A stretch of 64,000 nt of DNA from Nostoc sp. C052 (GCF_013393905.1 NZ_CP040276.1:214780-278779); one strand, 5' to 3'; counted from the first letter of the stretch, positions 15,487-24,627 are shown. The notes: generated by a model from the sequence alone, not told the origin. Program-made: numbers and translations.

Positions 15487-18230
15487 AATGACTGTCCCTG
15501 TTTGATGCACTCCACATAATACTTAGAAAACTCTGACACCCATTCAAACTTGTTTGGATATTTAGCTTGAAAGCGATTGCGCGTTGCCTGTTCCTCTCTG
15601 CTGTTGGCAACTAGCGCCAGCATGACGTAGGAGGGATAATAACGACAACGAATGTACGTGCGGTTGTAATCCAGCAACCATGTTGTGTACATTTGCTGAA
15701 GATTAGGCCGAAATAGCTCATTCTTCTCAATAATTGAGTGAGGAATCGAAAGGATATCAGTAAAGCTTTTCGCCGCCCCGGAAACCAACCGCCCAATCAA
15801 CCTTATGGGCATATTTTGTAGAATCTGTTCTCCCGCCTCAGATTTGGCAATGGAAATTACATCTTGGGCCGCAAGAATTATTCGGCTACCAGATTTCCGA
15901 GCCGTTGCACATTTTCTACCCACTAAACGGGACAATGCAGAAAACCTCAGTAAGACACTGGCTTCATCCATGAAAAACACACTATTGGGTGAAGATAGTG
16001 ATTGCCGAGAAGCCGCCATATATGCACTCATCCCAAATACTTCTGCATCTTTATCTGATTGCAGGTTGGTTAGTGCAAAAGTAATTAACTTCGCATTTGT
16101 TTGGAAACTTGATGGTTTACAAATCGCATTGCCGATAGAACTGGCTCTCCAGTACTTGAGGCGCAAACGAATGTAGTTCAGTGCTTTCTCAACATTCTCA
16201 TCTTCATAACCCAAATTAATATGTTCCGTCGAGAAGAACTCCTCCATATCCACCAAAGTCGGAGTGTTATCCCACTCTTGTGTTCCAATTCCAGCTACAC
16301 GCGCTAATTCAAATCTTCTATGTATATCTGGATTATCATAAAAAGCTTTGACACCCAGAGGAATCAAAGACTCGATGGTTTGTGCCAAAAAGCCATCAAA
16401 TTTTTGTGACCCTAACACCAACTGCAAAACTATTAGGTTCACATCATTTCGATGAAATTTCAGTCTTTCTTCTCTCCCCTCTACATCCCACTCTGGAATT
16501 GCTGACAAATCTATTGGCTGGACAAGATTATTTGATTCTTTGGCAATATTAAAGTAAAACCCATTGTGGTATGGGGTGAAATCTCCAAATGTCCCCGTTC
16601 CATCATCATTGGGTAAGTCAATAATCAAAACTGACATTCCCATTGCCAAGCATTCTGCGATGATTGTGGCAACTAAAACAGATTTTCCTGAGCCTGTCGT
16701 TCCTAGAATCATCATATTCTTGGTTATCGACAAGTCTAGATGTACTGGCGAATGACCTTGTTCTGCAATTAATTCAAAACCCTGATTATCAGCCTTGGCA
16801 ATTTGTACTGTGCTGGTTAATCCCAACACTTCACTCGCAAAAAATGTTAATCGACGATTATAAGGGCGTGATAATAACTGTTCCATTTTGGCTCCCAATG
16901 TTTGCAGCCAAATCAGCCAAGCATATTGCGTTTCTCGAATTAGCTCTGCTGGTTGGTTAATATACCCAGAAATCAATCTACAAGTATCGTCAATTTCTTC
17001 AGGTGTATCCCGGTAAATTAACACTACTAATCCTAATGTTTCTGGTATGTCCCCTGTGTACAATTGCTTTTGGGCTGTTACACTCCATTCAACATTTATT
17101 TGTGAGGCGACATCAATTGTTTTCTTTTGAGCGCTGATTTCTGCATTTCGCGCTCTCCGGGTAATCATTTGTTGCGCCAATCGGGTTAGTTTCTGGTCGG
17201 CGGGACTGATTTCCGTAATCACTTCCACATCCGAAATTGCCTCTCGTGCAAATATATTCCACAGAAACCTGATTTGTGCTTCTGTTGATGCGAATACTTC
17301 TGGTTTTTGCGACAATACCATCACACCGATATATTTTTTACCGCCCTCGCCATCAGGCAGACATACCCACTTTCTATCTGCGAAAGGTATACCATTATTC
17401 ATCAATACTGATGTCGCGTGAGCTTGGTCTATATATGATTTATTCGTTGCTGGGGTTTCGTTAAATTCCTCCCTCAGTCCCAATGAATCAAATACTAAAG
17501 TATGTGGGATTTTTACAATCTTTGCTCCCACACACTTACTTAATTCATTCCATAGTTGCTCTGCACTTTTTGCCTTGGGCGCAAAACCCATCTCTGTTAA
17601 TATCTGCAAATGTCTTTGTGAAACATCTATCGCTTTCTCTAATATCCTTTTTAAGTTCTTTTTCGTGACTTCTGTCGCCCCTGTTGCTGTAAATCGTCTT
17701 GTCAGAAAATCTGCTAGCTTTACCAATGCTCGGTCTATCGGGTCGCCGCCCTCTGTTCCCCCTGGTACTATAGTGAAAGTCGTGTAGACGCTCAGAGTTA
17801 TATTTTTCCTTTGACGCAAACGTGTCAATTCCTGAATTCTTCCTAACTGCCCCCAGTCCAGAAATTCGCTCTCATCTGATACTGGATTTTGCAATCGCTT
17901 GTAGAAATACTCCTTTGCATCACTATCATCACAGAATGAACTCCATCTAAATGTGAACTTTTCACCTTGGGGTATCTCCTTGCACCCATTCTCAAAAGCT
18001 TTGGCTATTGCTTCTACTTCTTCACTTGAATTAAATAATGGATTCATCCCTGTGCAACTATATCCAAATACTAGTTGTAATGTATTATTCGTGTCGCTGA
18101 TCACTTTTTTACTCAGCAAGGAAGCACCAATACTATACCCACCCCTTTTCAGTTTTACAAAAGTTGTCAAATCTAGCCAGTCCTCAAATGGACTTAACTT
18201 ATTTTTAGTTTTTGGGCGACTCGTTTTCAT
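15483..18230 (-). CDS. virB4: VirB4/TraC-type secretion ATPase
   Basis: A 915-residue ATPase that powers pilus assembly and transfer from the cytoplasmic face. A Walker A (GTTGSGKS) lies near residue 510 and a Walker B (SVFFMDEA) near residue 755, followed by the conserved RKSGSRIILAAQD segment. The N-terminal ~480 residues are the VirB4/TraC/CagE-type domain. I chose the ATG at 18230, which shares its A with the upstream stop (TGATG), over an upstream in-frame TTG. The length is slightly above typical VirB4. It lies between the VirB3-like gene and the 183-residue membrane-protein gene, as in many conjugation operons. Confidence 0.92.
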   Translation of the reverse strand: MKTSRPKTKNKLSPFEDWLDLTTFVKLKRGGYSIGASLLSKKVISDTNNTLQLVFGYSCTGMNPLFNSSEEVEAIAKAFENGCKEIPQGEKFTFRWSSFCDDSDAKEYFYKRLQNPVSDESEFLDWGQLGRIQELTRLRQRKNITLSVYTTFTIVPGGTEGGDPIDRALVKLADFLTRRFTATGATEVTKKNLKRILEKAIDVSQRHLQILTEMGFAPKAKSAEQLWNELSKCVGAKIVKIPHTLVFDSLGLREEFNETPATNKSYIDQAHATSVLMNNGIPFADRKWVCLPDGEGGKKYIGVMVLSQKPEVFASTEAQIRFLWNIFAREAISDVEVITEISPADQKLTRLAQQMITRRARNAEISAQKKTIDVASQINVEWSVTAQKQLYTGDIPETLGLVVLIYRDTPEEIDDTCRLISGYINQPAELIRETQYAWLIWLQTLGAKMEQLLSRPYNRRLTFFASEVLGLTSTVQIAKADNQGFELIAEQGHSPVHLDLSITKNMMILGTTGSGKSVLVATIIAECLAMGMSVLIIDLPNDDGTGTFGDFTPYHNGFYFNIAKESNNLVQPIDLSAIPEWDVEGREERLKFHRNDVNLIVLQLVLGSQKFDGFLAQTIESLIPLGVKAFYDNPDIHRRFELARVAGIGTQEWDNTPTLVDMEEFFSTEHINLGYEDENVEKALNYIRLRLKYWRASSIGNAICKPSSFQTNAKLITFALTNLQSDKDAEVFGMSAYMAASRQSLSSPNSVFFMDEASVLLRFSALSRLVGRKCATARKSGSRIILAAQDVISIAKSEAGEQILQNMPIRLIGRLVSGAAKSFTDILSIPHSIIEKNELFRPNLQQMYTTWLLDYNRTYIRCRYYPSYVMLALVANSREEQATRNRFQAKYPNKFEWVSEFSKYYVECIKQGQSL

Positions 18231-18562
18231 CACGTCCAAGGTTTACGAATTTTCTTGACTCCAACTCGATTTTTTGATTGAGGGGTTAAGTATCTCGCAT
18301 ATCCTCTTGACCATACGGGCACAATTGGATAAATCTTTGACCAAAATAAATGAGGTTTTTTCCCTGATAAAGCTAATGCTGTTGCACTTAACCAGCAACC
18401 TATCAATATACTCCAAGCTAGATTTAATCCCAGTGAAAAAGCTAAGAAGAAGCCTAGACCGAATAATGGAATCACTACAGCAAACTGAAATCCTGTAAAG
18501 ATTCCAATCGGTGCGCTCTTTCCTAACGATTGATTGACTTGTTTGATTTCTCTATTACTCAT
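18230..18562 (-). CDS. VirB3/TraL-like small membrane protein
   Basis: A 110-residue protein with two adjacent membrane helices (~residues 22-40 and 43-66) and a basic C-terminus. VirB3/TraL proteins have this size and topology and always precede virB4, as here; the stop overlaps the VirB4 start. A GTG directly upstream (18565) is an alternative start. VirB3 associates with VirB4 in the inner membrane. Confidence 0.75.
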   Translation of the reverse strand: MSNREIKQVNQSLGKSAPIGIFTGFQFAVVIPLFGLGFFLAFSLGLNLAWSILIGCWLSATALALSGKKPHLFWSKIYPIVPVWSRGYARYLTPQSKNRVGVKKIRKPWT

Positions 18563-18640
18563 CACTAATTTAGTGTAATCAGATACTAGAGCAGAAATTT
18601 AGGTTAATTTCTGCTCCCAAACTCAAGAATCTGTTTGGCT

Positions 18641-19114
18641 TTAGTTGCAAGCGGCACTGACATTTGCAAACAGAATATTTTGGGCAATGAATAACACTAA
18701 AGTTATAAAGAATATTCCTACTGGCTGCTGAACCATCTGTGTTACTTCTTGCCCGTCACCTAATGCATTGGCGACCTTCACTCCTGATGACACGAAATAA
18801 ATGAATAGCATCACTGTTATCGCTGCGTTTATCACTCCTGGTAAGCCATTTATTAGTGCATTTCCTTGAGCCGATGCTCCACCAAACATACATGTCATTG
18901 CTATTTGTGCTGGGTTAAACAAACCAAATGCTTCTGCTGGTATTGTTTGACTCGCAACAATCAAAGTTGTACCAACCGCATATATCTGATGTCGGTACTT
19001 ATTTCCTACCTTACCGATAAACTTGGCAAGCAGATGATTTTTGGTTTTAGCTCTTTGCCGTGAACTACGTTCCTTTGTATTACTTACCAAAACAATCGCT
19101 CCTTTGTTTTTCAT
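18641..19114 (-). CDS. VirB2/TrbC-like pilin candidate
   Basis: A 157-residue protein with a basic N-terminus (residues 1-42), a hydrophobic leader ending near AEAFG (~44-63), and two strong hydrophobic helices (~85-110 and ~130-150) separated by a short polar loop. VirB2/TrbC pilins have a long cleaved leader and two helices, and sit first in the operon before virB3-virB4, exactly as here. An internal TTG preceded by GGAG could be the true start, shortening the leader by nine residues. The call rests on topology and synteny. Confidence 0.65.
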   Translation of the reverse strand: MKNKGAIVLVSNTKERSSRQRAKTKNHLLAKFIGKVGNKYRHQIYAVGTTLIVASQTIPAEAFGLFNPAQIAMTCMFGGASAQGNALINGLPGVINAAITVMLFIYFVSSGVKVANALGDGQEVTQMVQQPVGIFFITLVLFIAQNILFANVSAACN

Positions 19115-19509
19115 AAATAGTCAGATAAGTCTAATTGTGTCACCTCAAAACTTAAGAGAAGAATACATTCGTCAGAATCAAGAGTATGGCGATTCATGTC
19201 CTTGGTTCCATAATTTATCCCTTCATCCAGAGAATAACTTTTGACATTACGCATCTATAAGCGCTACTTAATATTAACGATTGCCAAAAGATAGCAATGC
19301 CAAATTGCAACACTAAAGCAGAATTTGTTTGAGATAAATATTCACCATATTTATTTTATTTCTACTGTTAGTGACTGCATCATACTATCACATCAAAGAA
19401 AGCTTGAGACAAACTTAACAAGCTTTTTTGTGAACTTTTTTCACAGAATGTAAGACAGAATTCAAAGATTATCGTCCTACTTTATTCAGTTATTCATTGA
19501 TGAGCTTAC
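19115..19509. other. Leader region of the transfer operon, no gene seen
   Basis: 395 AT-rich bases between the first transfer gene and the small ribbon-helix-helix gene. I see no ORF worth calling and no repeats. It probably carries the operon promoter and operator for the regulators encoded alongside, but I cannot point to a specific box. Confidence 0.5.
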
Positions 19510-19659
19510 TCAATAATTAATTTCTCTCTCTCTAATCAGCCTTTTGATTGTGGTTGATAGACTTGTACCCCAATCAGAGGCGATTTTCTCTAATCTTTCA
19601 CGTTCAAACTCATCTAGATAAACTGGTAGAGAAGCTTTTTTCTTTTTGGAATTCTTCAT
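19510..19659 (-). CDS. Small ribbon-helix-helix regulator, 49 residues
   Basis: A short gene (ATG at 19659, TGA at 19510-19512) encoding a basic N-terminus (MKNSKKKKASLPVYLDEFE) followed by two helices, ERLEKIASDWGTSLSTTIKR and LIREREINY. A short beta strand (ASLPVYLD) followed by two helices is the MetJ/Arc/CopG ribbon-helix-helix pattern. It is co-oriented with and upstream of the transfer operon and divergent from a second such gene at 19827, so it is a good candidate autorepressor or plasmid-transfer regulator. The length is minimal for the family but complete. Confidence 0.7.
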   Translation of the reverse strand: MKNSKKKKASLPVYLDEFERERLEKIASDWGTSLSTTIKRLIREREINY

Positions 19660-19826
19660 AGATAACTTGTCTCTTACTTTTGAAATATTATGCTTATTTA
19701 TCGATTTTTAAGCTAAATATTCTGACTTATATAATGTTTTTATGATATTATTACAATATTACTTTATTCTCAGGTTATGCGATTACACCCATACTTGTAG
19801 GAGCATATTAGAACGGGAGTCAAATT

Positions 19827-20036
19827 ATGCGTTCCAAGTCAAATAAACATAATTCTGCCAGTGTTACACTTCGCGTAGAACCAAAATATGTGAGTGATTT
19901 AAAGCTCTATTCACAGGTGGTTGGAAGAAATCAGTCTGAGATTCTGCGGGAATTACTTATATCTGCCCTCAACTCCATCCCTGAACATCAAAGAAGAGCT
20001 ATGGAAATTATTGCTCAGTGCAGAACCTCTAACTGA
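19827..20036 (+). CDS. Ribbon-helix-helix regulator, 69 residues
   Basis: A 69-residue protein with the beta strand SASVTLRVEPKYVSDLK and helices LKLYSQVVGRNQSEILRELL, the classical Arc/CopG fold used in plasmid copy-number, partition and transfer control. GGGAG lies eight bases upstream of the ATG. It is divergent from the 49-residue ribbon-helix-helix gene across a 167-bp AT-rich interval that likely holds both promoters. A hairpin terminator follows at 20066. Confidence 0.75.
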   Translation: MRSKSNKHNSASVTLRVEPKYVSDLKLYSQVVGRNQSEILRELLISALNSIPEHQRRAMEIIAQCRTSN

Positions 20037-20065
20037 TTGCCAATTCTCACTTGTAGCTCTACTAC

Positions 20066-20094
20066 AACCCTCCTAAGAAAGTGAGGGTTTTATT
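20066..20094 (+). terminator. Intrinsic terminator after the RHH gene
   Basis: The stem AACCCTC/GAGGGTT with a ~10-base loop is followed by TTTATTATT, 30 bases after the stop codon. It could also act on the convergent zinc-ribbon ORF. Confidence 0.75.
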
Positions 20095-20095
20095 A

Positions 20096-20308
20096 TTAGT
20101 AAGCGGATGCAATTGATTTCTGCGTTCGTTGATACGTATTTGAGGCTCGACGATACTGAGAAACAGGTCTTTCAAGTGTTGTTCCAGGTTGCCAACAGTG
20201 GGGACAAAATTTCATCACATCTGTGACGCTCATCAACAGAATCAGAGATCCTGAAACAAACCACTTACAATGTCTACACTTTTGCATTTTTTTTACAAAA
20301 CTTTGCAT
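20096..20308 (-). CDS. Small putative zinc-ribbon protein
   Basis: A 70-residue frame read from the ATG at 20308; an in-frame TTG allows 82 residues. It contains CRHC and CPHC, about 22 residues apart, which together could bind zinc. A hydrophobic stretch (WFVSGSLILLMSV) lies between them. The ribosome site GGGGGAGG is one base from the ATG, which is too close and counts against this start. I do not recognise a family. The frame ends two bases from the terminator of the opposing gene, so the interval is fully used if both are real. Confidence 0.35.
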   Translation of the reverse strand: MQSFVKKMQKCRHCKWFVSGSLILLMSVTDVMKFCPHCWQPGTTLERPVSQYRRASNTYQRTQKSIASAY

Positions 20309-20410
20309 ACCTCCCCCGTTCCTGTTGGTGAATTCAAAATTCAATCAGGCGATCGCTATAAACCGGAGGTGAAAAGTTGTTTGAACCCGTGTATTCCTCT
20401 TCTGAGTTCT

Positions 20411-21214
20411 CTAACGAGCGATCGGCGTTGAGGCAGACTCCACAAACTGTTTTCCACAATCCTTGCAGCGATAGCACTGCTTTCCCCGACGATGCCCGTT
20501 TTTGGACAACTGTTGCGATTGACAATGGGGGCATACCATTACTTTCATTACATGGCTCAACTGATTGTTCCCTATATATGGCTCTAAATATGACACCATC
20601 AAATCCTCAATTTGCTGCGTTAAGCGTTGGCGGTGATCCCAATCGCGACTGCGAAGTGCCGCCAATATAACCGCATTGCTACCATGCACACACACTTCTG
20701 CAAGCAAGTTACACTGTTCATCGGGGAGGGCAGGATTTCGCTGCTGCAAGATATTTGCCATGAAATTGATCGCCTCCTGAGTCATGCTGTCATCGATGGT
20801 CTGGAAAATCTCCCGTGCCAAATAAAATTGCACAAACACCACCCGCGATACCGGCTGAGATAACATTTCTGCGATCGCTGTTACCAAAGCATGAATCATC
20901 TGACGCAGTGGTAACTCAACGATTTCAGATGCTATTGCCTGGGCATATAATGACTTCACCCGCTCCGTATGGCGTAACTCCATCGCCTTGAAAATAGCGG
21001 CTTTATCAGGAAAGAATTGATAGAGAGAGCCGATCGCAGTCCCTGCTTTAGCTGCAATCAGATGAGTGGTGGCGGCTTCATAGCCCACTTCATCGAATAC
21101 CGCCGCCGCCGCATTCAAAATTTTTTCGACGCGTTCTTTGCCACGCTGTTGTTTGGGTTGGCGACGCAGGTTGCTGAACAACGGAGTGCTTGACGAACAT
21201 GAATGTTCTGTCAT
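20411..21214 (-). CDS. TetR-family regulator fused to an insertion-sequence zinc ribbon
   Basis: A 267-residue protein. Residues ~20-75 are a typical TetR DNA-binding domain (GKERVEKILNAAAAVFDEVG ... AGTAIGSLYQFFPDKAAIF), and ~80-225 are the helical ligand domain, ending at VSYLEPYIG as usual. It then continues for ~40 residues with CPHCQSQQLSKNGHRRGKQC-type sequence and CKDCGKQF, the zinc ribbon at the N-terminus of IS1-class InsA proteins. The junction has no stop, so this appears to be a natural fusion from insertion-sequence debris. It is divergent from the Rieske oxygenase gene 52 bp away and probably represses it. Confidence 0.85.
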   Translation of the reverse strand: MTEHSCSSSTPLFSNLRRQPKQQRGKERVEKILNAAAAVFDEVGYEAATTHLIAAKAGTAIGSLYQFFPDKAAIFKAMELRHTERVKSLYAQAIASEIVELPLRQMIHALVTAIAEMLSQPVSRVVFVQFYLAREIFQTIDDSMTQEAINFMANILQQRNPALPDEQCNLLAEVCVHGSNAVILAALRSRDWDHRQRLTQQIEDLMVSYLEPYIGNNQLSHVMKVMVCPHCQSQQLSKNGHRRGKQCYRCKDCGKQFVESASTPIAR

Positions 21215-21266
21215 ATTTTAGAAACACGACGGATTTCTCACAATTTTATCTCTAAAGGAGAACACC

Positions 21267-22277
21267 ATGCGAACTGACTTGTCAGCGCCATCGCTGCTGA
21301 CTGGTGCGCCCTGGTTGTTGGCACACAAGTCGATGCTAACTGTGAATCAGCCTCGAAAAATTTCCTTGTACGGTGTTGATTATGTCATCTGGAAAGATGC
21401 TACTGGAGCAATCCAAGCGCTACCTAATGCTTGTCCCCACATGGGAGCCATGCTATCAGAAGGCTGGTGTGAAGTTCAAAATGATCGCACAAGTACAGTC
21501 GTTTGTCCGTTCCATGCCTTGCCATTTGATGCATCTGGCTGCACCGTTTTACCTGGTTCAGGGAAGAAAACCCTGCCTCAATTGCAGCCTTTAGAACTGA
21601 TGATTCAAGGTGACTTCATCTGGTCTTATGGGGGATATGAAGCGAAGATTCCCATTCCTACAGTGCTGAATGAGATTGCAAATCAGTACTCTTTTATCGG
21701 GCATACTGCCGATCGCAGCGTTAAAACTGATTTGTTGACTATGCTGCTAAATATGCATGATTACAATCATCAAAATGGCACTCATCGGGACTTGTTTCGC
21801 ATTATTGATATTGAGTTTCATCAGTTTATTGATGATGGGCATCATTCCCAGGCTTTTTATGACATGCCCACCGCGCCCTACAGTCTGGCAGAAAAACTGA
21901 GACAGCCAGATTTATTTTTATTGCCCACCACGATTAAGGCGCATCTGGAAAATTATTTCCCGTCCCTGGTGATTTTTCACGGTGAGATGCCCTTGGGTAA
22001 AGCTGCACAGTGTCATATCTTTGTGCCAGAAGCCGAGAATCGCACCCGAACTTATATTTTGCTGTTCGGTCTAGCCTTGCATCCCCTTTTTCAGGTGTTC
22101 GGCAGTACCTATCTCAAATTTGGTAAGGTTGTCGTGGATCAGGATGCCGATATTCTCGGCAAAATTTATCCAGACACTCCACAGAAAATTAAACTCAACA
22201 ATGAAGTGGGCATGGATTGGGTGCGACGTAATTTTGAGAGTTTTCCAAATGTCGTGGAACCCAATCTTTCCCGATAG
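21267..22277 (+). CDS. Rieske [2Fe-2S] non-haem iron oxygenase
   Basis: A 336-residue oxygenase alpha-subunit-like protein. The Rieske cluster ligands are in ACPHMGAML (Cys-x-His) and VVCPFHALPF (Cys-x-x-His), at ~residues 56-86. The catalytic domain carries NMHDYNHQNGTHRDLF, which supplies the two histidines of the mononuclear iron site (His-x4-His). AAGGAG precedes the ATG by eight bases. Such enzymes hydroxylate or demethylate small molecules using a separate reductase; none is encoded nearby. The substrate cannot be inferred. The divergent TetR gene is the likely regulator, with operator sites expected in the 52-bp gap. Confidence 0.88.
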   Translation: MRTDLSAPSLLTGAPWLLAHKSMLTVNQPRKISLYGVDYVIWKDATGAIQALPNACPHMGAMLSEGWCEVQNDRTSTVVCPFHALPFDASGCTVLPGSGKKTLPQLQPLELMIQGDFIWSYGGYEAKIPIPTVLNEIANQYSFIGHTADRSVKTDLLTMLLNMHDYNHQNGTHRDLFRIIDIEFHQFIDDGHHSQAFYDMPTAPYSLAEKLRQPDLFLLPTTIKAHLENYFPSLVIFHGEMPLGKAAQCHIFVPEAENRTRTYILLFGLALHPLFQVFGSTYLKFGKVVVDQDADILGKIYPDTPQKIKLNNEVGMDWVRRNFESFPNVVEPNLSR

Positions 22278-23217
22278 ACGTTTTTCCCGCATAGCTTCCC
22301 ATGCCTCAAGAGCTTATCCGAACTGTATTGCCTGACCTTCTGACCTCAGCATAGCCGTTTAAATTGTATTTTTTAATTCTTTTTTTGCGTAAGTATTATG
22401 AGCGTAGGCATCACTGTTTGGGAAAACTTTCTGCATTCTATTCATCTAGGTAAACAGACCAAATGAACGCTACACCAGATTTTTTACTTACCTAGACAAA
22501 TATCATGATGTAGCACGAGCGATGTTCGAGCGATGTTAAAGTTGCATTTTAACTGTGTAATTTAGAACATCATAAACTAACTCGCAATCAGCTAAAGTTC
22601 CTTCGGCCATCAGGGAGCATCTTGGCGTTCACCCTGAAAATTGATTCAGGACAAGTTCGGAATCAATTGCAGAACAGTTTGAGTTTTTGGCACGCAAGTT
22701 TTACCCATTTATTGAAGAATTTTTTATAAGCAATCACACCACTCTCAAAAATAAACTAAAAATGACTCTATAGTTTTATGGCGTGATAGCGATTAAAAAA
22801 CGGGCTATTCCGATAAGCTTGATTTGGCATGAAAGCAACAGAAGCAGGGAAGAATTTTGTACAAGTTTCTTAAAATAAGCACCTTTGCCCATTTTCTTTA
22901 ACCAAAACCTACACCTGTAATATTTGTATACTCAAATGCTAGAGTATACTCTTTGACCTAATACATCACTTATTAACTATAAAGTCATTATTAGTTTATT
23001 TTTTTTCACCTATTTTAGGTTTTTCTTTTAGAGGTGTATTTTTAGGGGGAACCACAAAAAAAAGATCCCAGCCTGCATCGAAGAAAGGTAGTGTCTAGGT
23101 AAACTGAAACGAAAAGTGATTGAGTCAGCGCATCATGTAAAGGTGATTATTGCTTGATTGCACGAGCGATGACGTATCACTATAAAGTGGGCGGTTACGC
23201 CATCACCCAATATGGCA
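22278..23217. other. 940-bp region with no recognised gene
   Basis: AT-rich DNA between the Rieske gene and the recombinase 3' end. No ORF has family resemblance. The word CTAGGTAAAC recurs near 22446 and in similar form near 23095. It may be decayed mobile DNA. Confidence 0.5.
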
Positions 23218-24177
23218 TTATTCGCCGTAAGGAATATGCAACAATTGAACGGCTTGGCGCTTATATTCCTCAGAACGCAAATCGTATTTCTGCGTGGTTG
23301 CTGGGTCGGCGTGTCCTGCCAGTCGGCTCACCGTCAAAACATCAACACCAGCAGTCAACAAACTAGTAATAAACGTGCGTCGAAAATCATGTGGACTGAA
23401 AGAAGCTACTTCGGCACTTAAGGCCCGTTTGCGGAGAATTGTCATCACAGCTTGGTCAGTCATTCGCCCAATCTGAACATGACCACCTCGCCGTACAGGA
23501 CAAATTAATGCTCCAGGCGCATTACTTCTCTCAAATAGCCAATCATTCAAAGCTGCCACTGCCCCATCCGGCAAATACACTGTCCGAGACTTTCCCCCTT
23601 TGCCCTTGCGTACAAGCAAAGAACTATATTCATTTTGGTAATCTTTTGTGTCTAATGCTACTAACTCCGACCGACGTAACCCAGAGCCACTCAGAATCGC
23701 AATCAGTGCGGCATCTCTTACACCAATTAAAGTCTGGTCGTTTTTGCAATTACTCAAAAGCGCGGCAATTTCACTTGGTTTTAACAACCGTCCCCTTAAA
23801 GGTGAATCCCCCTTTACACGCTTGAGATCCACTGCTGTTGCATAATCATCGGCGCTGATTAACCCCAACCGCTGTGCTTCTTTCAGCACCCGCCGTAAAG
23901 CACAAAGCATCCGATTTACAGTCGCCGGAGAGTACTGTTCCATCAACACTGAGCGAATTGCTGCTGTGTGCTGGTAACGCAACTTCGACCAATCCAAAGA
24001 CAATGCATCACTCTCAACCGAAGCCGTTAGCATTCGGGCGATGACATTTAGTGCTTTTTCCATCGTTCGCCGGGAAGAAGATGTCAGGCTAGACAAATAG
24101 ACCGCGGCTGGGTGAAGTGTTAACGGCGGCGGCGTTGCCAACACTAAGTTAAGAAGCGGTGTCGTTTCAGAAGCCAT
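23218..24177 (-). CDS. Tyrosine recombinase (XerC/D-like integrase)
   Basis: A 319-residue site-specific recombinase with a SAM-like core-binding domain (~residues 20-120) and a complete catalytic domain: Arg in GSGLRRSEL, Lys in KGKGGKSR, His-x-x-Arg in SPHDFRRTF, His in LAGHADP and the nucleophilic Tyr in TTQKYDLR. It could resolve plasmid dimers or act as an integrase. Its start lies 95 bp from the left end of the non-coding Tn7-like mini-element, which therefore sits in its upstream region and may separate it from its native promoter. No attachment site can be identified from this sequence alone. Confidence 0.9.
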   Translation of the reverse strand: MASETTPLLNLVLATPPPLTLHPAAVYLSSLTSSSRRTMEKALNVIARMLTASVESDALSLDWSKLRYQHTAAIRSVLMEQYSPATVNRMLCALRRVLKEAQRLGLISADDYATAVDLKRVKGDSPLRGRLLKPSEIAALLSNCKNDQTLIGVRDAALIAILSGSGLRRSELVALDTKDYQNEYSSLLVRKGKGGKSRTVYLPDGAVAALNDWLFERSNAPGALICPVRRGGHVQIGRMTDQAVMTILRKRALSAEVASFSPHDFRRTFITSLLTAGVDVLTVSRLAGHADPATTQKYDLRSEEYKRQAVQLLHIPYGE

Positions 24178-24271
24178 GACGAAAAAGCACTACACCTGCC
24201 CTTTTTTGAGTCAAGCGTCTTTCTAAATCATTATTCTCTCACCAATCCACTGCAATTTCCTAAATAGCTCT

Positions 24272-24627
24272 TGTAAGCATATAAAAAAGTTCAACAATTC
24301 TAGTCTCTCAAAGCATTGATTTAGAGTGGTTGGGTGCAAGTCCCGTAAAAATAAGTTGAACAATTTTGGGCTGGAAAAGGGATTACTACACCACTTTTTC
24401 AACACAGAGACACCAAACTCAAATAAAAAAGTTGAACAATTAGGAGAGTGATGCTAACCGAATGTGGGCGCGATCAGCTACGCCCCGCCTTAAGAGCGAT
24501 GGCGATCGCTCTAGTAATAACGTAGCGTGGGCGCGGCGTACAGGCTCTTTCAAGCGATTTATGGACGGATGCTTGGAGCGGGGTAAAGCACCTAACAGAA
24601 ATTGTTGAACTTTATTATTCCTCTACA
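24272..24627. mobile_element. Non-coding Tn7-like mini-element with GCTCT target duplication
   Basis: The ends are TGTAAGC (24272) and, on the other strand, TGTAGAG (24627), both starting TGTA. A perfect five-base direct repeat GCTCT flanks the 356-bp element (24267-24271, 24628-24632). Inside are four copies of an AT-rich AAGTTSAACAATT box: at 24283-24299, 24347-24365 and 24421-24441 in one orientation, and at 24600-24618 inverted. This three-plus-one asymmetric arrangement, TGT ends and 5-bp duplication are hallmarks of Tn7-like transposon ends with TnsB sites. No gene lies inside. The box resembles, but differs from, that of the complete element at 44-49 kb, so a related transposase probably moved it. 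Confidence 0.85.

Noticed and set aside
20334..20534. 66-residue minus-strand ORF below the TetR gene
   Set aside because: It overlaps the TetR C-terminus in another frame and is at best insertion-sequence debris.
24325..24345. tRNA T-arm-like or group II intron-like word (GGGTGCAAGTCCC)
   Set aside because: No cloverleaf or intron domain structure can be built around it.
24272..24627. Replication iterons of the CyRepA1-like plasmid
   Set aside because: The boxes are near the replication gene, but TGTA ends and a perfect 5-bp duplication around the block fit a Tn7-like element better. An additional role in replication cannot be excluded.
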